A stretch of DNA of 64,000 nt. Origin: Streptomyces sp. NBC_00306 (lineage in GTDB: Bacteria; Actinomycetota; Actinomycetes; Streptomycetales; Streptomycetaceae). Made by a program: the position numbers and the translations under genes. Positions 33,275 through 42,208 of this stretch are shown piece by piece; position 1 is the first letter of the stretch; every line of letters begins with the position of its first letter. Below the pieces are notes generated by a model, which had not been told where the DNA came from, did no database searches, and saw nothing but the letters and a program-made list of their open reading frames with translations. The stretch spans positions 7,626,001-7,690,000 of the forward strand of contig NZ_CP108032.1 of the NCBI RefSeq assembly GCF_036169555.1. The letters run 5' to 3'.

Positions 33275-33616
33275 GCGCACCACCCTCCCCTCGGGAGCCG
33301 GTCGGCTGCCGATCCCTCCGAAGGCGGCGAGCGCAACCGGCCGAGCGCTGAGTGAACCAACTCCGGTCACAGTGCTGCCATTCGGCTGCGCCTCCTGAAC
33401 AACACCGGGCAGAATCCTGCGCAGTTTGACTTCATGCCCATGCCACGCGGGAGCTTCCCCGGGCCCAACCCCCCTTCCTCCCCGCAGTATTGGGCGTTCC
33501 TTCACCAGGGCGACATCTGTCCACTCTCCGGAGGCCGACGGACGTGGGAGACGGTGCTCCGGGCATGCCGCAGCCGGACTTGCCCGTCCCGCGACGGTGT
33601 CGATCAGGAGGACGCA
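33275..33616. other. Long leader/promoter region before the NLP gene
   Basis: No gene is credible in these 342 bp. A small CTCCC-ctc-GGGAG hairpin (about 33283) may end the L,D-transpeptidase message. The rest is unusually long for this compact genome and may hold promoter and regulatory sites for the secreted toxin-like gene; I recognise no riboswitch. Confidence 0.4.
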
Positions 33617-34471
33617 GTGAACAAGAAATGGTCGTCGAGGGCCTTCGGGCGCCCCACGCAGCCCGCCGTGTCCGCGGACGGTGCCTCCACGGCCCGCAAG
33701 CCGAAGCGGTCGCGGCGAGTGGGCAGACTGTCGCTCATGAGCTTCGCCGGAGCCGTCGTCCTGGTCGTGGCGTCACCGGCCACCGCCTTCGCCGACCCCC
33801 CGCGCGCCCTCCCCGGCAACGCCAGCGGTCTCGAGCAGACCTTCCAGCCCGCCTACGACTACGACCGCGACGGCTGTTACTCCTCTCCCGCCATCGGCCC
33901 CGACGGGACGATCGCCCCGGGCCTGAAGCTCGGCGGTGACGTCAACGGCAACTGCCGCGATCTGTCCGACCTGGAGAACACCAACGGGTACTCGCGGGAG
34001 AAGTGCAACAACGGGTGGTGCGCGATCGTCTACGCGCTCTACTTCGAGAAGGACCAGGTGTCACTCGGCGGCGGCAGCCTCGGCCACCGCCACGACTGGG
34101 AGCACGTCGTGGTGTGGGTGCAGAACAACCAGGTCGAATACGTGTCGACCTCCGCACACGGCGGGTTCACGGTCCACAACCGTTCCCAGATCCGCTTCGA
34201 CGGAACACATCCCAAGATCGTGTATCACAAGGACGGTGTGAGCACCCACACCTTCCGTGCCGCGGGCTCCGGTGACGAGCCGCCGGAGAACCACCGGGGT
34301 TCGTGGCAGTTCCCGGCGCTCGTGGGCTGGAAAGGTTATCCCTCGGGCCTCCGCGACAAACTGAGCGCGGCCGACTTCGGCAGCGCCACCCTCGGCATCA
34401 AGGACGATCAGTTCAACTGGCACCTCTCCAGGGCCAAGCCGGCGAACATCCCGTTCGACCCGAACGCCTGA
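33617..34471 (+). CDS. Secreted NPP1 (necrosis- and ethylene-inducing-like) protein
   Basis: The 284-residue protein has a long basic head, a signal-like hydrophobic segment (LSLMSFAGAVVLVVASPATAFA, about 36-57) and an NPP1 domain with the hallmark heptapeptide region LGHRHDWEHVVVW (about 156-168), which binds a divalent metal. NLPs from plant-associated microbes bind plant sphingolipids (GIPC) and can lyse dicot cells, although some family members are not toxic. Two Cys near residues 117 and 122 suggest a disulfide. AGGAGG is 6 nt before the GTG start. It is monocistronic with a strong terminator. Confidence 0.9.
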   Translation: MNKKWSSRAFGRPTQPAVSADGASTARKPKRSRRVGRLSLMSFAGAVVLVVASPATAFADPPRALPGNASGLEQTFQPAYDYDRDGCYSSPAIGPDGTIAPGLKLGGDVNGNCRDLSDLENTNGYSREKCNNGWCAIVYALYFEKDQVSLGGGSLGHRHDWEHVVVWVQNNQVEYVSTSAHGGFTVHNRSQIRFDGTHPKIVYHKDGVSTHTFRAAGSGDEPPENHRGSWQFPALVGWKGYPSGLRDKLSAADFGSATLGIKDDQFNWHLSRAKPANIPFDPNA

Positions 34472-34475
34472 CCGT

Positions 34476-34514
34476 CGGGCCGGCCCCCTCCGCTCACGGA
34501 CGGGGGCCGGCCCG
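34476..34514. terminator. 13-bp hairpin between convergent genes
   Basis: CGGGCCGGCCCCC (34476-34488) pairs with 34502-34514; the loop itself can fold (TCCG/CGGA). It starts 5 bp after the NLP stop and faces the 3' end of the hydrolase gene. Confidence 0.85.
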
Positions 34515-34534
34515 TCGCGGGCCCCCGGTCCCGG

Positions 34535-35398
34535 TCACGCGGGACGTCCGGGCTCCTGCTGGGCGAGGAACCCGCCCACGGTGTCGCGGAAGCGGAGCGG
34601 GTCGTCGAGCCACGGGTAGTGACCGGCGTCGGGCTGGACGGCCAGTTCGGCCCGGGGGAACAGCTCCGCCACGGCGGCGGCGACGCGGGGGAGCGGACCA
34701 CTGTCGAGAGCCCCGGCGAGGACCAGCACCCGGGCGTCGAGGGATGCCATGACGGCCCGGGCGGCGGCAGGGTCGAAAGCTCCGGAGGCGGCATACGCCT
34801 CCGCCGCCTCGGCGTTGCTCTGGGCGGCCTCGGATGCCGCGTGTGTCTGTGCGGCCGCGTCCCAACGGCCGTAGAAGAAGGGGCTGATGGCGTCCCAGTC
34901 GGCATCGGTCGCCGAACCCGCCCAGACGGCTTCCCAGGCCTCCTGGGCGGAAGCGAACCACGGCTCGGCGGCGCGCAGGAGAGCGGCCTCCCGGCGGTGC
35001 TCCTCGGTGAAGTCGATGCCGAGCGCACGCGCGCGGGAGGTGATCAGTGAGAGGGAGCGAACCCGGTCCGGATGTCGCGCCGCGTGGAGCAGCGCGAGAT
35101 CACCGCCCGCTGAGTGGGCGAGTACGTCGACACGCTCGAGTCCGGGATGCTCGCGCAGCCCTTCGATGTCATCGACCTGCCGGTCGCAGCGGTAGGTCGC
35201 CGGGGTGCCGGGAAGGCCCGATCCGCCTGTGCCCCGCAGGTCGAGCAGGACGAGTCGGCGCTGCTTCGGCAGCCCGCCGAGATCTCCCAGATACGCGGAA
35301 GCGCGCATGGGTCCGCCCGGGATGCAGAGCAGCGGCTCACCTTCTCCCACGAGGTGATAGGTGAGGACGGTCCCGTCGGAGGCGCTGAAGGCAGGCAT
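34535..35398 (-). CDS. Alpha/beta hydrolase (proline-iminopeptidase-like)
   Basis: The 287-residue protein has an oxyanion motif, CIPGGPMRASAYL (about 25-37), then LVLLDLRGTGGSGLP, a nucleophile elbow AHSAGGD (Ser near 96) and DAGHYPWLDDPLRF with the catalytic His near 261. Ordering and the GGP motif resemble proline iminopeptidase and haloalkane-dehalogenase-like enzymes; the substrate is unknown. It starts at ATG 35398 and is cytoplasmic. The Ala/Glu-rich insertion around residues 185-205 is the lid. A 108-bp gap separates it from the upstream MEDS gene, so it may have its own promoter. Confidence 0.8.
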   Translation of the reverse strand: MPAFSASDGTVLTYHLVGEGEPLLCIPGGPMRASAYLGDLGGLPKQRRLVLLDLRGTGGSGLPGTPATYRCDRQVDDIEGLREHPGLERVDVLAHSAGGDLALLHAARHPDRVRSLSLITSRARALGIDFTEEHRREAALLRAAEPWFASAQEAWEAVWAGSATDADWDAISPFFYGRWDAAAQTHAASEAAQSNAEAAEAYAASGAFDPAAARAVMASLDARVLVLAGALDSGPLPRVAAAVAELFPRAELAVQPDAGHYPWLDDPLRFRDTVGGFLAQQEPGRPA

Positions 35399-35506
35399 GC
35401 GGCAACCCTGGTACGGCAGGATGATCACCGCAACTGGATGGGTCCCGCCGGCCAACGGCCGTCTGGTGTGGTGCCGTTGGCGGCCCGGGCTGATCAGCCC
35501 GAGCCT

Positions 35507-36463
35507 TCAGCGGGTGAGTGCCATATGGAGCCGTAGCGTCAGGCCCGTCTCGGCTGCCCGTACCTCGACGAGGTCGCAGAGGTGGTGGATCATCCAGAGG
35601 CCCCGGCCACCGTTGGCCGAGGCGATGGACGGCCGGCGACGGCCGGCCAGGGGGTTGGACAGCCGACCGCTGTCACGGACTTCGGCCACGGCCGCGCCGC
35701 TGTCGTTCGTCCACAGGCGCAGTGTGCCGCTGCCGCCGCCATGAGCGATCGAGTTGGCGGTCGCCTCGCTGATGGCGAGGACCAAGTCGCTGCGTCGCCC
35801 GAAGTCGAGCGAGGTGCCGAGGGCCCATGTCTCGGCGTGTTCGCGTACGAGGCCGAGCTGGCCGCGGCTGTAGACGAGCGAGGACGCCTCGGCCGGTTCC
35901 GGTAGCGGCTCGTCGCAGTCCGCGCAGACGACGGCAGGGTCGATGTACGCGGGACTGGCCTGCTGGCTGCCGTCCTCGATGAGTGTCGGGTGGGTGCGGC
36001 GGGCGTCCGCGAGGATCGACTCGCCGAGCCGTTCGACGTCGTAGGGACAGAGAATGGTGGCCGTGCGGCCGGCGAAAGCCGTGTTGATGAGTGCCTCGTG
36101 CCGCGTCGCTTCCAGGACTTCCTCGTGGGAACGGGACGGCCAGATCGGCTCGCCGACGATACGGGCGGACCGCCCGGTATGGCGGTCGGCGAAGCCCTGC
36201 AGGGCGGACAGAATGCGTCCGGGATTGACGCCGAGGACGGTCATGTCCTTGAAGTCCACACCGCTGCCAGGGGCGCCGATACTGTCGCGCAGCGCGGCCA
36301 GCTGCGGCCCGGGTACGGCCACGAGCACGGGTTCGTCCGCCTCCAGCGCCCGGGTGACGAAGCCGCCCACCTCCGCCACGTACTCGTCGAGACCGCGGTA
36401 GAAGAGGCCGGGATGGACGAACGCTTCGGTCTGTGGCTCCCGGACAACCTGCGCTTCGCTCAT
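35507..36463 (-). CDS. MEDS sensor fused to an anti-sigma kinase (HATPase) domain
   Basis: The 318-residue protein has an N-terminal MEDS domain (about 15-180: FVHPGLFYRGLDEYVAEVGGFV and ILCPYDVERLGESILADARRTHP) and a C-terminal RsbW/SpoIIAB-like ATPase: LVLAISEATANSIAHGG is the N box and NGGRGLWMIHHLCDLVEVR the G box. The lack of a phosphoacceptor His domain and the short ATPase fit a serine kinase/anti-sigma protein. Its ATG overlaps the stop of the upstream MEDS-STAS gene by 4 nt. The sensed ligand is unknown; MEDS was named from methanol/dichloromethane regulators such as DcmR. Confidence 0.85.
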   Translation of the reverse strand: MSEAQVVREPQTEAFVHPGLFYRGLDEYVAEVGGFVTRALEADEPVLVAVPGPQLAALRDSIGAPGSGVDFKDMTVLGVNPGRILSALQGFADRHTGRSARIVGEPIWPSRSHEEVLEATRHEALINTAFAGRTATILCPYDVERLGESILADARRTHPTLIEDGSQQASPAYIDPAVVCADCDEPLPEPAEASSLVYSRGQLGLVREHAETWALGTSLDFGRRSDLVLAISEATANSIAHGGGSGTLRLWTNDSGAAVAEVRDSGRLSNPLAGRRRPSIASANGGRGLWMIHHLCDLVEVRAAETGLTLRLHMALTR

Positions 36464-37329
36464 GCTGCCACCTCCAGCACCGTGCACTCGTCGGGGAACA
36501 GTTCGGCCACACGTTGCAGAGAGGGCGGCGGCCACTGCAGCACGAGACGACGGCCCTGACTCCTGAAGGTACCTGCCGTCTCCACCAGTGCCCCGACCGC
36601 GTCCATGCCGAAGAACCGCGTCCCGGACAGGTCGAGACGGACCACGCTGCCGGGCATTCGGGGCAGGGTGTCCAGCACCGCCGTGAGGGCGGTGCGGGTG
36701 TCCGTGTCGGCGTCGCCACGCAGCCGCAGGCCGGAGCTGCCGGTCAACGGGACGGCCGTCAGGGGCGCGTCGACCCCCGCGACGTGGGTGAGGGACGGCG
36801 ACAGATGGATGTGATGGGCGGCGAGCAGAATGTCCGACTGCGTGTCACGCCGGTCGTAGAGACATGTCCCGGTCAGCGGGAGATCCGCGTACACCTCTGC
36901 CTCGACCCGCAGTTCGTACTCCAGCAGACGGTCGGCCCCCGGTGGTCGCCGCAGGTGCCAGTTCATCTCGCCGACCACGCGCAGTCCCGGATACCCCTGG
37001 GCCACGGCGTCTGCGCACGCTTGGCGCAGCCCCGCGATCAGCAGGTCCGGATCGAAGGGGAGCCGCTCAAGGTAGCTCTGGTGAGTGTCCGTCACCCGCA
37101 GCTGCCCGCTGCCCAGCAGCGTGTCCACGTCCACGCCGTCGGAACGGAGCAGAGAAGCGATCGCCGACGGCTCGGCCGTGTCGGCGAAGAAGCGGATCTG
37201 CTGCCCCTGCGCGAGTCCCTCGCGCACCGACGCGGTCACCGTGGCGGCCCACTCGGCGCGACTGCGGTAGGCATGGCAGGCATGGACGCCCCGTGGCGGG
37301 GCCGGCCGACCGCCGCTGACTGCAGGCAC
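36460..37329 (-). CDS. MEDS sensor fused to a STAS domain
   Basis: The 289-residue protein has an N-terminal MEDS domain (about 15-175: HACHAYRSRAEWAATVTASVREGL, then CLYDRRDTQSDILLAAHHIHLSP) and a C-terminal STAS domain (about 190-285: VVRLDLSGTRFFGMDAVGALVETAG). The usual phospho-Ser position reads GMDAVG, without Ser, so this antagonist may not be phosphorylated in the normal way. It starts at a GTG with GAGGAGGAAC upstream and overlaps the MEDS-HATPase gene. Making a kinase and a STAS protein with the same sensor type together suggests paired input to one partner switch. Confidence 0.85.
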   Translation of the reverse strand: MPAVSGGRPAPPRGVHACHAYRSRAEWAATVTASVREGLAQGQQIRFFADTAEPSAIASLLRSDGVDVDTLLGSGQLRVTDTHQSYLERLPFDPDLLIAGLRQACADAVAQGYPGLRVVGEMNWHLRRPPGADRLLEYELRVEAEVYADLPLTGTCLYDRRDTQSDILLAAHHIHLSPSLTHVAGVDAPLTAVPLTGSSGLRLRGDADTDTRTALTAVLDTLPRMPGSVVRLDLSGTRFFGMDAVGALVETAGTFRSQGRRLVLQWPPPSLQRVAELFPDECTVLEVAA

Positions 37330-37612
37330 CGTTCCTCCTCGCGAAGCGGCGGTCTCATGACGCCTCCGTGCACCGCCCGAACGTCGAGACTACAAGGCCG
37401 GAATCCGTCGCGCTGAGGATCCGCCCCGGAGAGTGACGGGAGGTGACCGCGGGCCGTCGGTGTCGTCCGGTCCGGACCCTGTGTATCGGGTCTCGTGTTC
37501 GCTGCCCCTCGTGCGGTGAATACCAACCCTCGCGAAAGGGGTGAAAGGCTCGTAAATTGATCAGTGGTGAGTGGTGAGCGGCGAGGCAGCGGACATGTGA
37601 GCACGTGATGCC

Positions 37613-38836
37613 ATGAGACTCGACTACGCAGCGTTGTTCTTCGCGACGCCCAGTCCCTGTCTCGTGCTGGACTCGGACCTCATCATCGTCGATGCGAACC
37701 GCGCGTATCTCCTGGCGACGGTCCGCACCAGGGAGGATCTGGTCGACCGCTTCGTCTTCGACGCCTTCCCCGACAATCCGGGGGACCCCGACGCGGAGGG
37801 CGTGCCGAGCCTCGCGTCCTCGTTCCGCCGGGTCCTGGACACCCGCAAGCCGGATTCCCTGGCGCCGCAGCGCTATGACATACCGCTCGTGGACAGCCCC
37901 GGTCAGTTCGAGGAGCGGTGGTGGTCCACCACCAACACGCCCGTCTTCAGCCCGACCGGCGAAGTCGCCTGGATCCTTCACCGGGTCGAGGATGTCACCG
38001 CCTTCCTCCAGGACATCCGGCGGCGCGGCCCCGACAGACTGCGGGAAGCGGGAATGGAGGCCGAACTCTACGGACGTTCGCGCGAGTTGCAGCGTGTCAA
38101 CGAGGAACTGCGGCAGGCGCACGCACGCGAGCGCCAGGTCGCGGTGGCCCTTCAGGAGGCGATGCTCCACGTGCCCGACCTGGACAAGCACCAGGACATC
38201 GCCGTGCGCTATCTGCCCGCCGTCGGATCGCTCAATGTGTGCGGCGACTGGTACGACGTCGTCGATCTCGCGCACGGCATCTTCGCCCTCGCGGTGGGGG
38301 ATGTGGTGGGGCACGGGTTGCAGGCGGCGACCGTGATGGGCATGCTGCGCAGCGCCCTGAGCGCGGCGACGCGCGCCGTCGACGGTCCGGCCAAGGCCCT
38401 CGAAGTCCTCGGCCTCTACGCCCGTTCCGTCGAGGGAGCCGTGGCGACCACCGCCGCCGTGGTGACGATCGACACCAGCCGGTGCCTCATGACGTACAGC
38501 TGCGCCGGCCACCCTCCACCCATCCTGATGCGCCCGGACGGCAGCTGGGAAGCGCTCGACCAGGCGACCGACCCCCCACTGGGCGCCCGCCCCTCCCACG
38601 TTGCCCGCCCACAGGCGAGCCGCCCCTACACCCCCGGCGCCATGCTCGTCCTCTACACGGACGGACTCGTGGAGCGACGGGGCGAGGACATCGACGTCGG
38701 ACTGGACCGGCTCGCGGGTGCCCTGTCCCACCACCGGCAACTCGGCGCGGAGCGCCTGGCCGATGCCGTGCTGGGCGAACTCGACGTCAGCGGCGGGGCG
38801 GCCGACGACATCGCGCTGGTCATCGTCCGGCTGTGA
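37613..38836 (+). CDS. PAS-PP2C (SpoIIE-type) phosphatase
   Basis: The 407-residue protein has a PAS domain (about 5-135: ALFFATPSPCLVLDSDLIIVDANRAYL), a coiled-coil linker (ELQRVNEELRQAHARERQVAVALQEAML, about 157-184) and a PP2C domain with CGDWYDVVDL, GDVVGHG and AADDIALVIV as Mn-binding motifs. It would dephosphorylate STAS antagonists. It is divergent from the MEDS-STAS/MEDS-kinase pair across 283 bp, so it is a candidate phosphatase for that switch. The ATG at 37613 has only a weak ribosome site. No membrane segment is present. Confidence 0.85.
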   Translation: MRLDYAALFFATPSPCLVLDSDLIIVDANRAYLLATVRTREDLVDRFVFDAFPDNPGDPDAEGVPSLASSFRRVLDTRKPDSLAPQRYDIPLVDSPGQFEERWWSTTNTPVFSPTGEVAWILHRVEDVTAFLQDIRRRGPDRLREAGMEAELYGRSRELQRVNEELRQAHARERQVAVALQEAMLHVPDLDKHQDIAVRYLPAVGSLNVCGDWYDVVDLAHGIFALAVGDVVGHGLQAATVMGMLRSALSAATRAVDGPAKALEVLGLYARSVEGAVATTAAVVTIDTSRCLMTYSCAGHPPPILMRPDGSWEALDQATDPPLGARPSHVARPQASRPYTPGAMLVLYTDGLVERRGEDIDVGLDRLAGALSHHRQLGAERLADAVLGELDVSGGAADDIALVIVRL

Positions 38837-38872
38837 CCGGCGGGGGCCGGGCGCTGTGGGCCGGCCCGGGGA

Positions 38873-40048
38873 TCAGTCCTCGGAGGGCGGTGGAAGGAAC
38901 GCGGCGCGGAGGATGCGTTCGCCGACGGGGTTCATGCCCTCGGCCTTCGCGTCGAGCGCATGGACCGCGTACACGAGCGTCCGGGACAGGTTCCTGGTCG
39001 CCGCGATGATGGTGCTGTAGCCCGGCCGGGACCCGGTCTTGAGCCACAGGACGAGTCCGCCGCCCGCGTCGTAGCGCTGAAGCCCCGCGCTCAGCACGGC
39101 GCCCTTCACGTCCGCCACCGTGAACATCTCCTTGTCCAGCAGCGGTTGTGGGACCAGCTTCCCGCCGAACAGCGCGAAGAGAAACTTCTCCAGGTCCGCG
39201 GTGGTGGAGATCATGTCGCCCGCCGCCCACCGGTCCGACATGTTCCACAGCGTCGCGTCGACGACCGTGCCGTCCGCCAGCCTCTGGTAACCCCGGTTGT
39301 GCGGCCCGTGGATGCGCGGGTCGGGACCGCTCGGGAAGGAGGTGTGCCGCATACCGGCCGGCCCGAAGATACGCACCTGCGCCTGGTGGCGGTAGGAGTC
39401 GCCCGTGACCTTCTCGATGAGCATGCCGAGGACCGTGTAGTCGATGTTGGCGTACCGCTGCTTCCTGCCCGGCCCTTCGTCCGGTCCCTGGTAGGGCCCC
39501 TTGGCGACGGAAGCGGCCACCACCTCTTCGGGCGTGAGGGTCCTGAACCGGTTCTCGAACCCTTCCGCGTTCTCCGGACCGAGAGAGGCGCCGGGCTGCA
39601 GCCCGCTGGTGAAGGTCAGCAACTGCCGTACGGTGATGGGGCCGAAGGCGTCCGTCAGCAGGCCCGGCAGATATCTCTGCACGGTGCCGTCGAGATCGAT
39701 CTCCCCCTCCGCGGCGAGTTGCAGCACGATGGCCGACGTGACCACCTTGGTGGTGGACCCGGCCCGGAACCGCGCCCCTTCCAGGGCCTTGCGGTTGCTC
39801 CGCAGATCGCGCACCCCCGCGCTTCCCCGCCAGCTTCCCCGGCCACCGACGCGTACGAGGGCCGCCGTTGCGTGCTGGTCGGGAAGCCCTCGCATGGCCT
39901 GCTCCAAGGCCGCTGCGTCGGGTCCGGTCGCCTGACCGGCCGTCACCCGGGCGTCGGGCGCCACAGCAAGGGCGGGCGGTGCGAGCGCGCCCGCGCCGAG
40001 GCCCAGAACGAGGGCGGCGGTCAGAGCGGTACGTCGGGGAATGCTCAA
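38873..40048 (-). CDS. Exported serine hydrolase of the beta-lactamase/DD-peptidase family
   Basis: The 391-residue protein has a signal peptide (IPRRTALTAALVLGLGAGAL, cleavage near ALA), then a class C beta-lactamase-like fold: SxxK in AGSTTKVVTSAIVLQ, YxN in QRYANIDYTVLG and KTG in LWLKTGSRPGYST. It is probably a D-alanyl-D-alanine carboxypeptidase or esterase. I propose a TTG start at 40048, because GGAG lies 7 nt upstream and no ATG or GTG gives a sensible signal peptide; a GTG at 40138 is the alternative. It is divergent from the epimerase gene over 262 bp. Confidence 0.8.
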   Translation of the reverse strand: MSIPRRTALTAALVLGLGAGALAPPALAVAPDARVTAGQATGPDAAALEQAMRGLPDQHATAALVRVGGRGSWRGSAGVRDLRSNRKALEGARFRAGSTTKVVTSAIVLQLAAEGEIDLDGTVQRYLPGLLTDAFGPITVRQLLTFTSGLQPGASLGPENAEGFENRFRTLTPEEVVAASVAKGPYQGPDEGPGRKQRYANIDYTVLGMLIEKVTGDSYRHQAQVRIFGPAGMRHTSFPSGPDPRIHGPHNRGYQRLADGTVVDATLWNMSDRWAAGDMISTTADLEKFLFALFGGKLVPQPLLDKEMFTVADVKGAVLSAGLQRYDAGGGLVLWLKTGSRPGYSTIIAATRNLSRTLVYAVHALDAKAEGMNPVGERILRAAFLPPPSED

Positions 40049-40310
40049 GAGTTGCTCCGTGGTGTGAACGGGCCTGTCCGTGCGGGGTTCATCCTGTCGA
40101 GCACCGGCGGGAGCGGAAATCGGCGAGAAGTACGGCACCGACCCTGACGGAGCCCTGGAGCAACTGCGTTGCTGGGTAGGGGAGTTGTCGGGGATGGCCC
40201 CTAAGACCGGCCGGAATTGGATGCTGGCATGTGATCCGCGGGAGATATGATCTTCACGCCGCATTCATCTCGTACTCACGTTTCATCCAAGCCCTGGGGG
40301 GGCCTCCGCC

Positions 40311-42047
40311 ATGTCCGAAATGCCGCCGACCCTTGACCGCAGACGCCTGCTCCGCCTCGCTGCCGCGGGTGCTGCCGTCGCGGCAGGGGGGACCTTCGCC
40401 GGGCCCGCGTCCGTCGCGACGGCCGCTCCCGTCCCCACCCCGTTCCCCGGGATTCCGCGCTCCCTCGCCCTGAGCGTCCCGCGAGGAGTCGACGGGAGCG
40501 CGCCCCTGCCGCCGCTGCCCGACCCGATCTCCGAGGGCCGGATCGCCAGGCCGAGCCGCAGCATCCCGTACGCTCCGGGCGCGCCCGACCCGCGGACGGT
40601 CACCGACGACGTCCCGACAGAGCTGCCGTTCGCCTTCAACCGGACCGGGTACACGATCGCCACCGATCTGCCCGACTACCTGCGGCCGTGGCGCGACCGT
40701 CCCACCACGTGGGCGAACGTCACCCCCAACTCGGAGCACGTCTATCTGGACTCCATGGGCGTCGTGCAGTACCGGCCGGGCTGGAACGAGCCCGGCTACG
40801 ACCAGCCCGTCACCCAGATCCAGTTCGGCCTGGGCTGCATCACCAGCTACCGCAACGAGCAGGACCCCGCCCGCAAGGCGCTCTTCCTGACGCGCGCCAA
40901 GGCGCAGGCGAACCGGCTGATCGAGAAGCGCGTCGAGAAGCGCGGTGCCTGGTACTTCCCGTACCCCTTCGACTTCACGCACGCGGCGCACAGCGGCGTC
41001 TCCTACCGTGCGCCCTGGTACTCCGGCATGGCGCAGGGCGAGGCGATCAGCCTCTTCATCCAGCTGTCCGAGCTGGACGGCCTCACCACGGAGGAGCGGA
41101 CGCTCTACCGCGCGGCGGCCGACGGCGCGTTCTCCTCGCTGCTCCGCGCCGACGACGCGCAGCCGTGGGTGATCAACAAGAACGACTCGGGCTATCTGTG
41201 GATCCAGGAGTACCCGGGCGCGCAGCCGGGCACGGGTGACTACACCTACAACGGCATGATCTTCGCCATGTTCGGCCTGTGGGACTACTTCGTGGCCACG
41301 GGCAACGAGCTCGCCGCCCAGCTGTACGACGGCTCGGCCACCACCATGGCCCGATACTTCCCGCTGCTGCGCAACACCCGCTGGCACTCGTACTACTGCC
41401 AGACCCACCGCATTCCCGCCCCCACCTACCACCAGCACCACATCAACCTGTTCCGCCAGCTGCACTGGCAGACGGGCAGCCCGGACTTCGCGCACCACCA
41501 GGACGTGCTGACGGACGACTTCCCGTCGCCGTACCTGCGCGACGGCTCCACCGTCGCGTTTGCGGCGGGCACCCACACGCTCTACCGCCTGGACACGGCC
41601 GCCGACGGCACCTGGGTCGCTGCCAAGGGCGACGCGCAGCTCGAGACGAAGAAGGTCACCTTCGCCCGGGCGACCCAGGCGCCCGCGGCGATGAGGCGCC
41701 GTATCGAGGACCGCGGCATCTACTACCGCATCGGCGCGGGCGCGTACGCCGACTGGTGGGTGGGCGAGGTGTGGCCGAACTCGTTCCTGCGCGGTGAGTA
41801 CCTCACCACGGTCTTCCGCCCCCAGCGCACGCTCACCTTCCCCGGCGGCAACCAGCCGGTGGAGGTCTACCGCTTCACCGAGGACGGAACGGCGGCGAGC
41901 ATCAAGACGGTCGCGTTCGCCAACCCGTCCAACGCGCCCTTCGACCGCAGGGCGATCGTCAACGGCCGGCCGATGTGCCAGATCGCCGCGGGCACGCTGA
42001 CCGGCTACTGGGTCGCGGCGAACCAGATCACGACGGACGGGCACTGA
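40311..42047 (+). CDS. Tat-exported D-glucuronyl C5-epimerase-like protein
   Basis: The 578-residue protein begins with a Tat signal (DRRRLLRLAAAGAAVAAGG). The C-terminal glucuronyl C5-epimerase domain is clear: SYRAPWYSGMAQGEAISLFIQLSELDG (about 230-256) and DYTYNGMIFAMFGLWDYFVATG (about 310-331), with the substrate-contacting Tyr and Glu of the family. Such enzymes flip glucuronate to iduronate in heparan-type chains; bacterial forms act on unknown polysaccharides. The last 180 residues (LYRLDTAADGTWVAAKGD onward) look like an extra beta domain. It stands alone, with no polysaccharide cluster near. Confidence 0.85.
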   Translation: MSEMPPTLDRRRLLRLAAAGAAVAAGGTFAGPASVATAAPVPTPFPGIPRSLALSVPRGVDGSAPLPPLPDPISEGRIARPSRSIPYAPGAPDPRTVTDDVPTELPFAFNRTGYTIATDLPDYLRPWRDRPTTWANVTPNSEHVYLDSMGVVQYRPGWNEPGYDQPVTQIQFGLGCITSYRNEQDPARKALFLTRAKAQANRLIEKRVEKRGAWYFPYPFDFTHAAHSGVSYRAPWYSGMAQGEAISLFIQLSELDGLTTEERTLYRAAADGAFSSLLRADDAQPWVINKNDSGYLWIQEYPGAQPGTGDYTYNGMIFAMFGLWDYFVATGNELAAQLYDGSATTMARYFPLLRNTRWHSYYCQTHRIPAPTYHQHHINLFRQLHWQTGSPDFAHHQDVLTDDFPSPYLRDGSTVAFAAGTHTLYRLDTAADGTWVAAKGDAQLETKKVTFARATQAPAAMRRRIEDRGIYYRIGAGAYADWWVGEVWPNSFLRGEYLTTVFRPQRTLTFPGGNQPVEVYRFTEDGTAASIKTVAFANPSNAPFDRRAIVNGRPMCQIAAGTLTGYWVAANQITTDGH

Positions 42048-42060
42048 CACTCGCCGGGAT

Positions 42061-42088
42061 GGTGGCGTGCCCCTCGGGGTGCGCCACC
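42061..42088 (+). terminator. Hairpin after the epimerase gene
   Basis: GGTGGCG (42061-42067) pairs with CGCCACC (42082-42088), with an inner CCCC/GGGG stem and a 2-nt mismatch between them; 14 bp past the stop. Confidence 0.6.
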
Positions 42089-42208
42089 GCCGGCGTCGCG
42101 GGCCGAGGACCAACCGTCGCGGCAGCGGTGTGCAGGGGTTCTGCGGGACAGGATCGTGCGTGACAAAATAGGGGAGAGCCCGGGCAGTGAAGCCAGAGGG
42201 AGCTCGGA

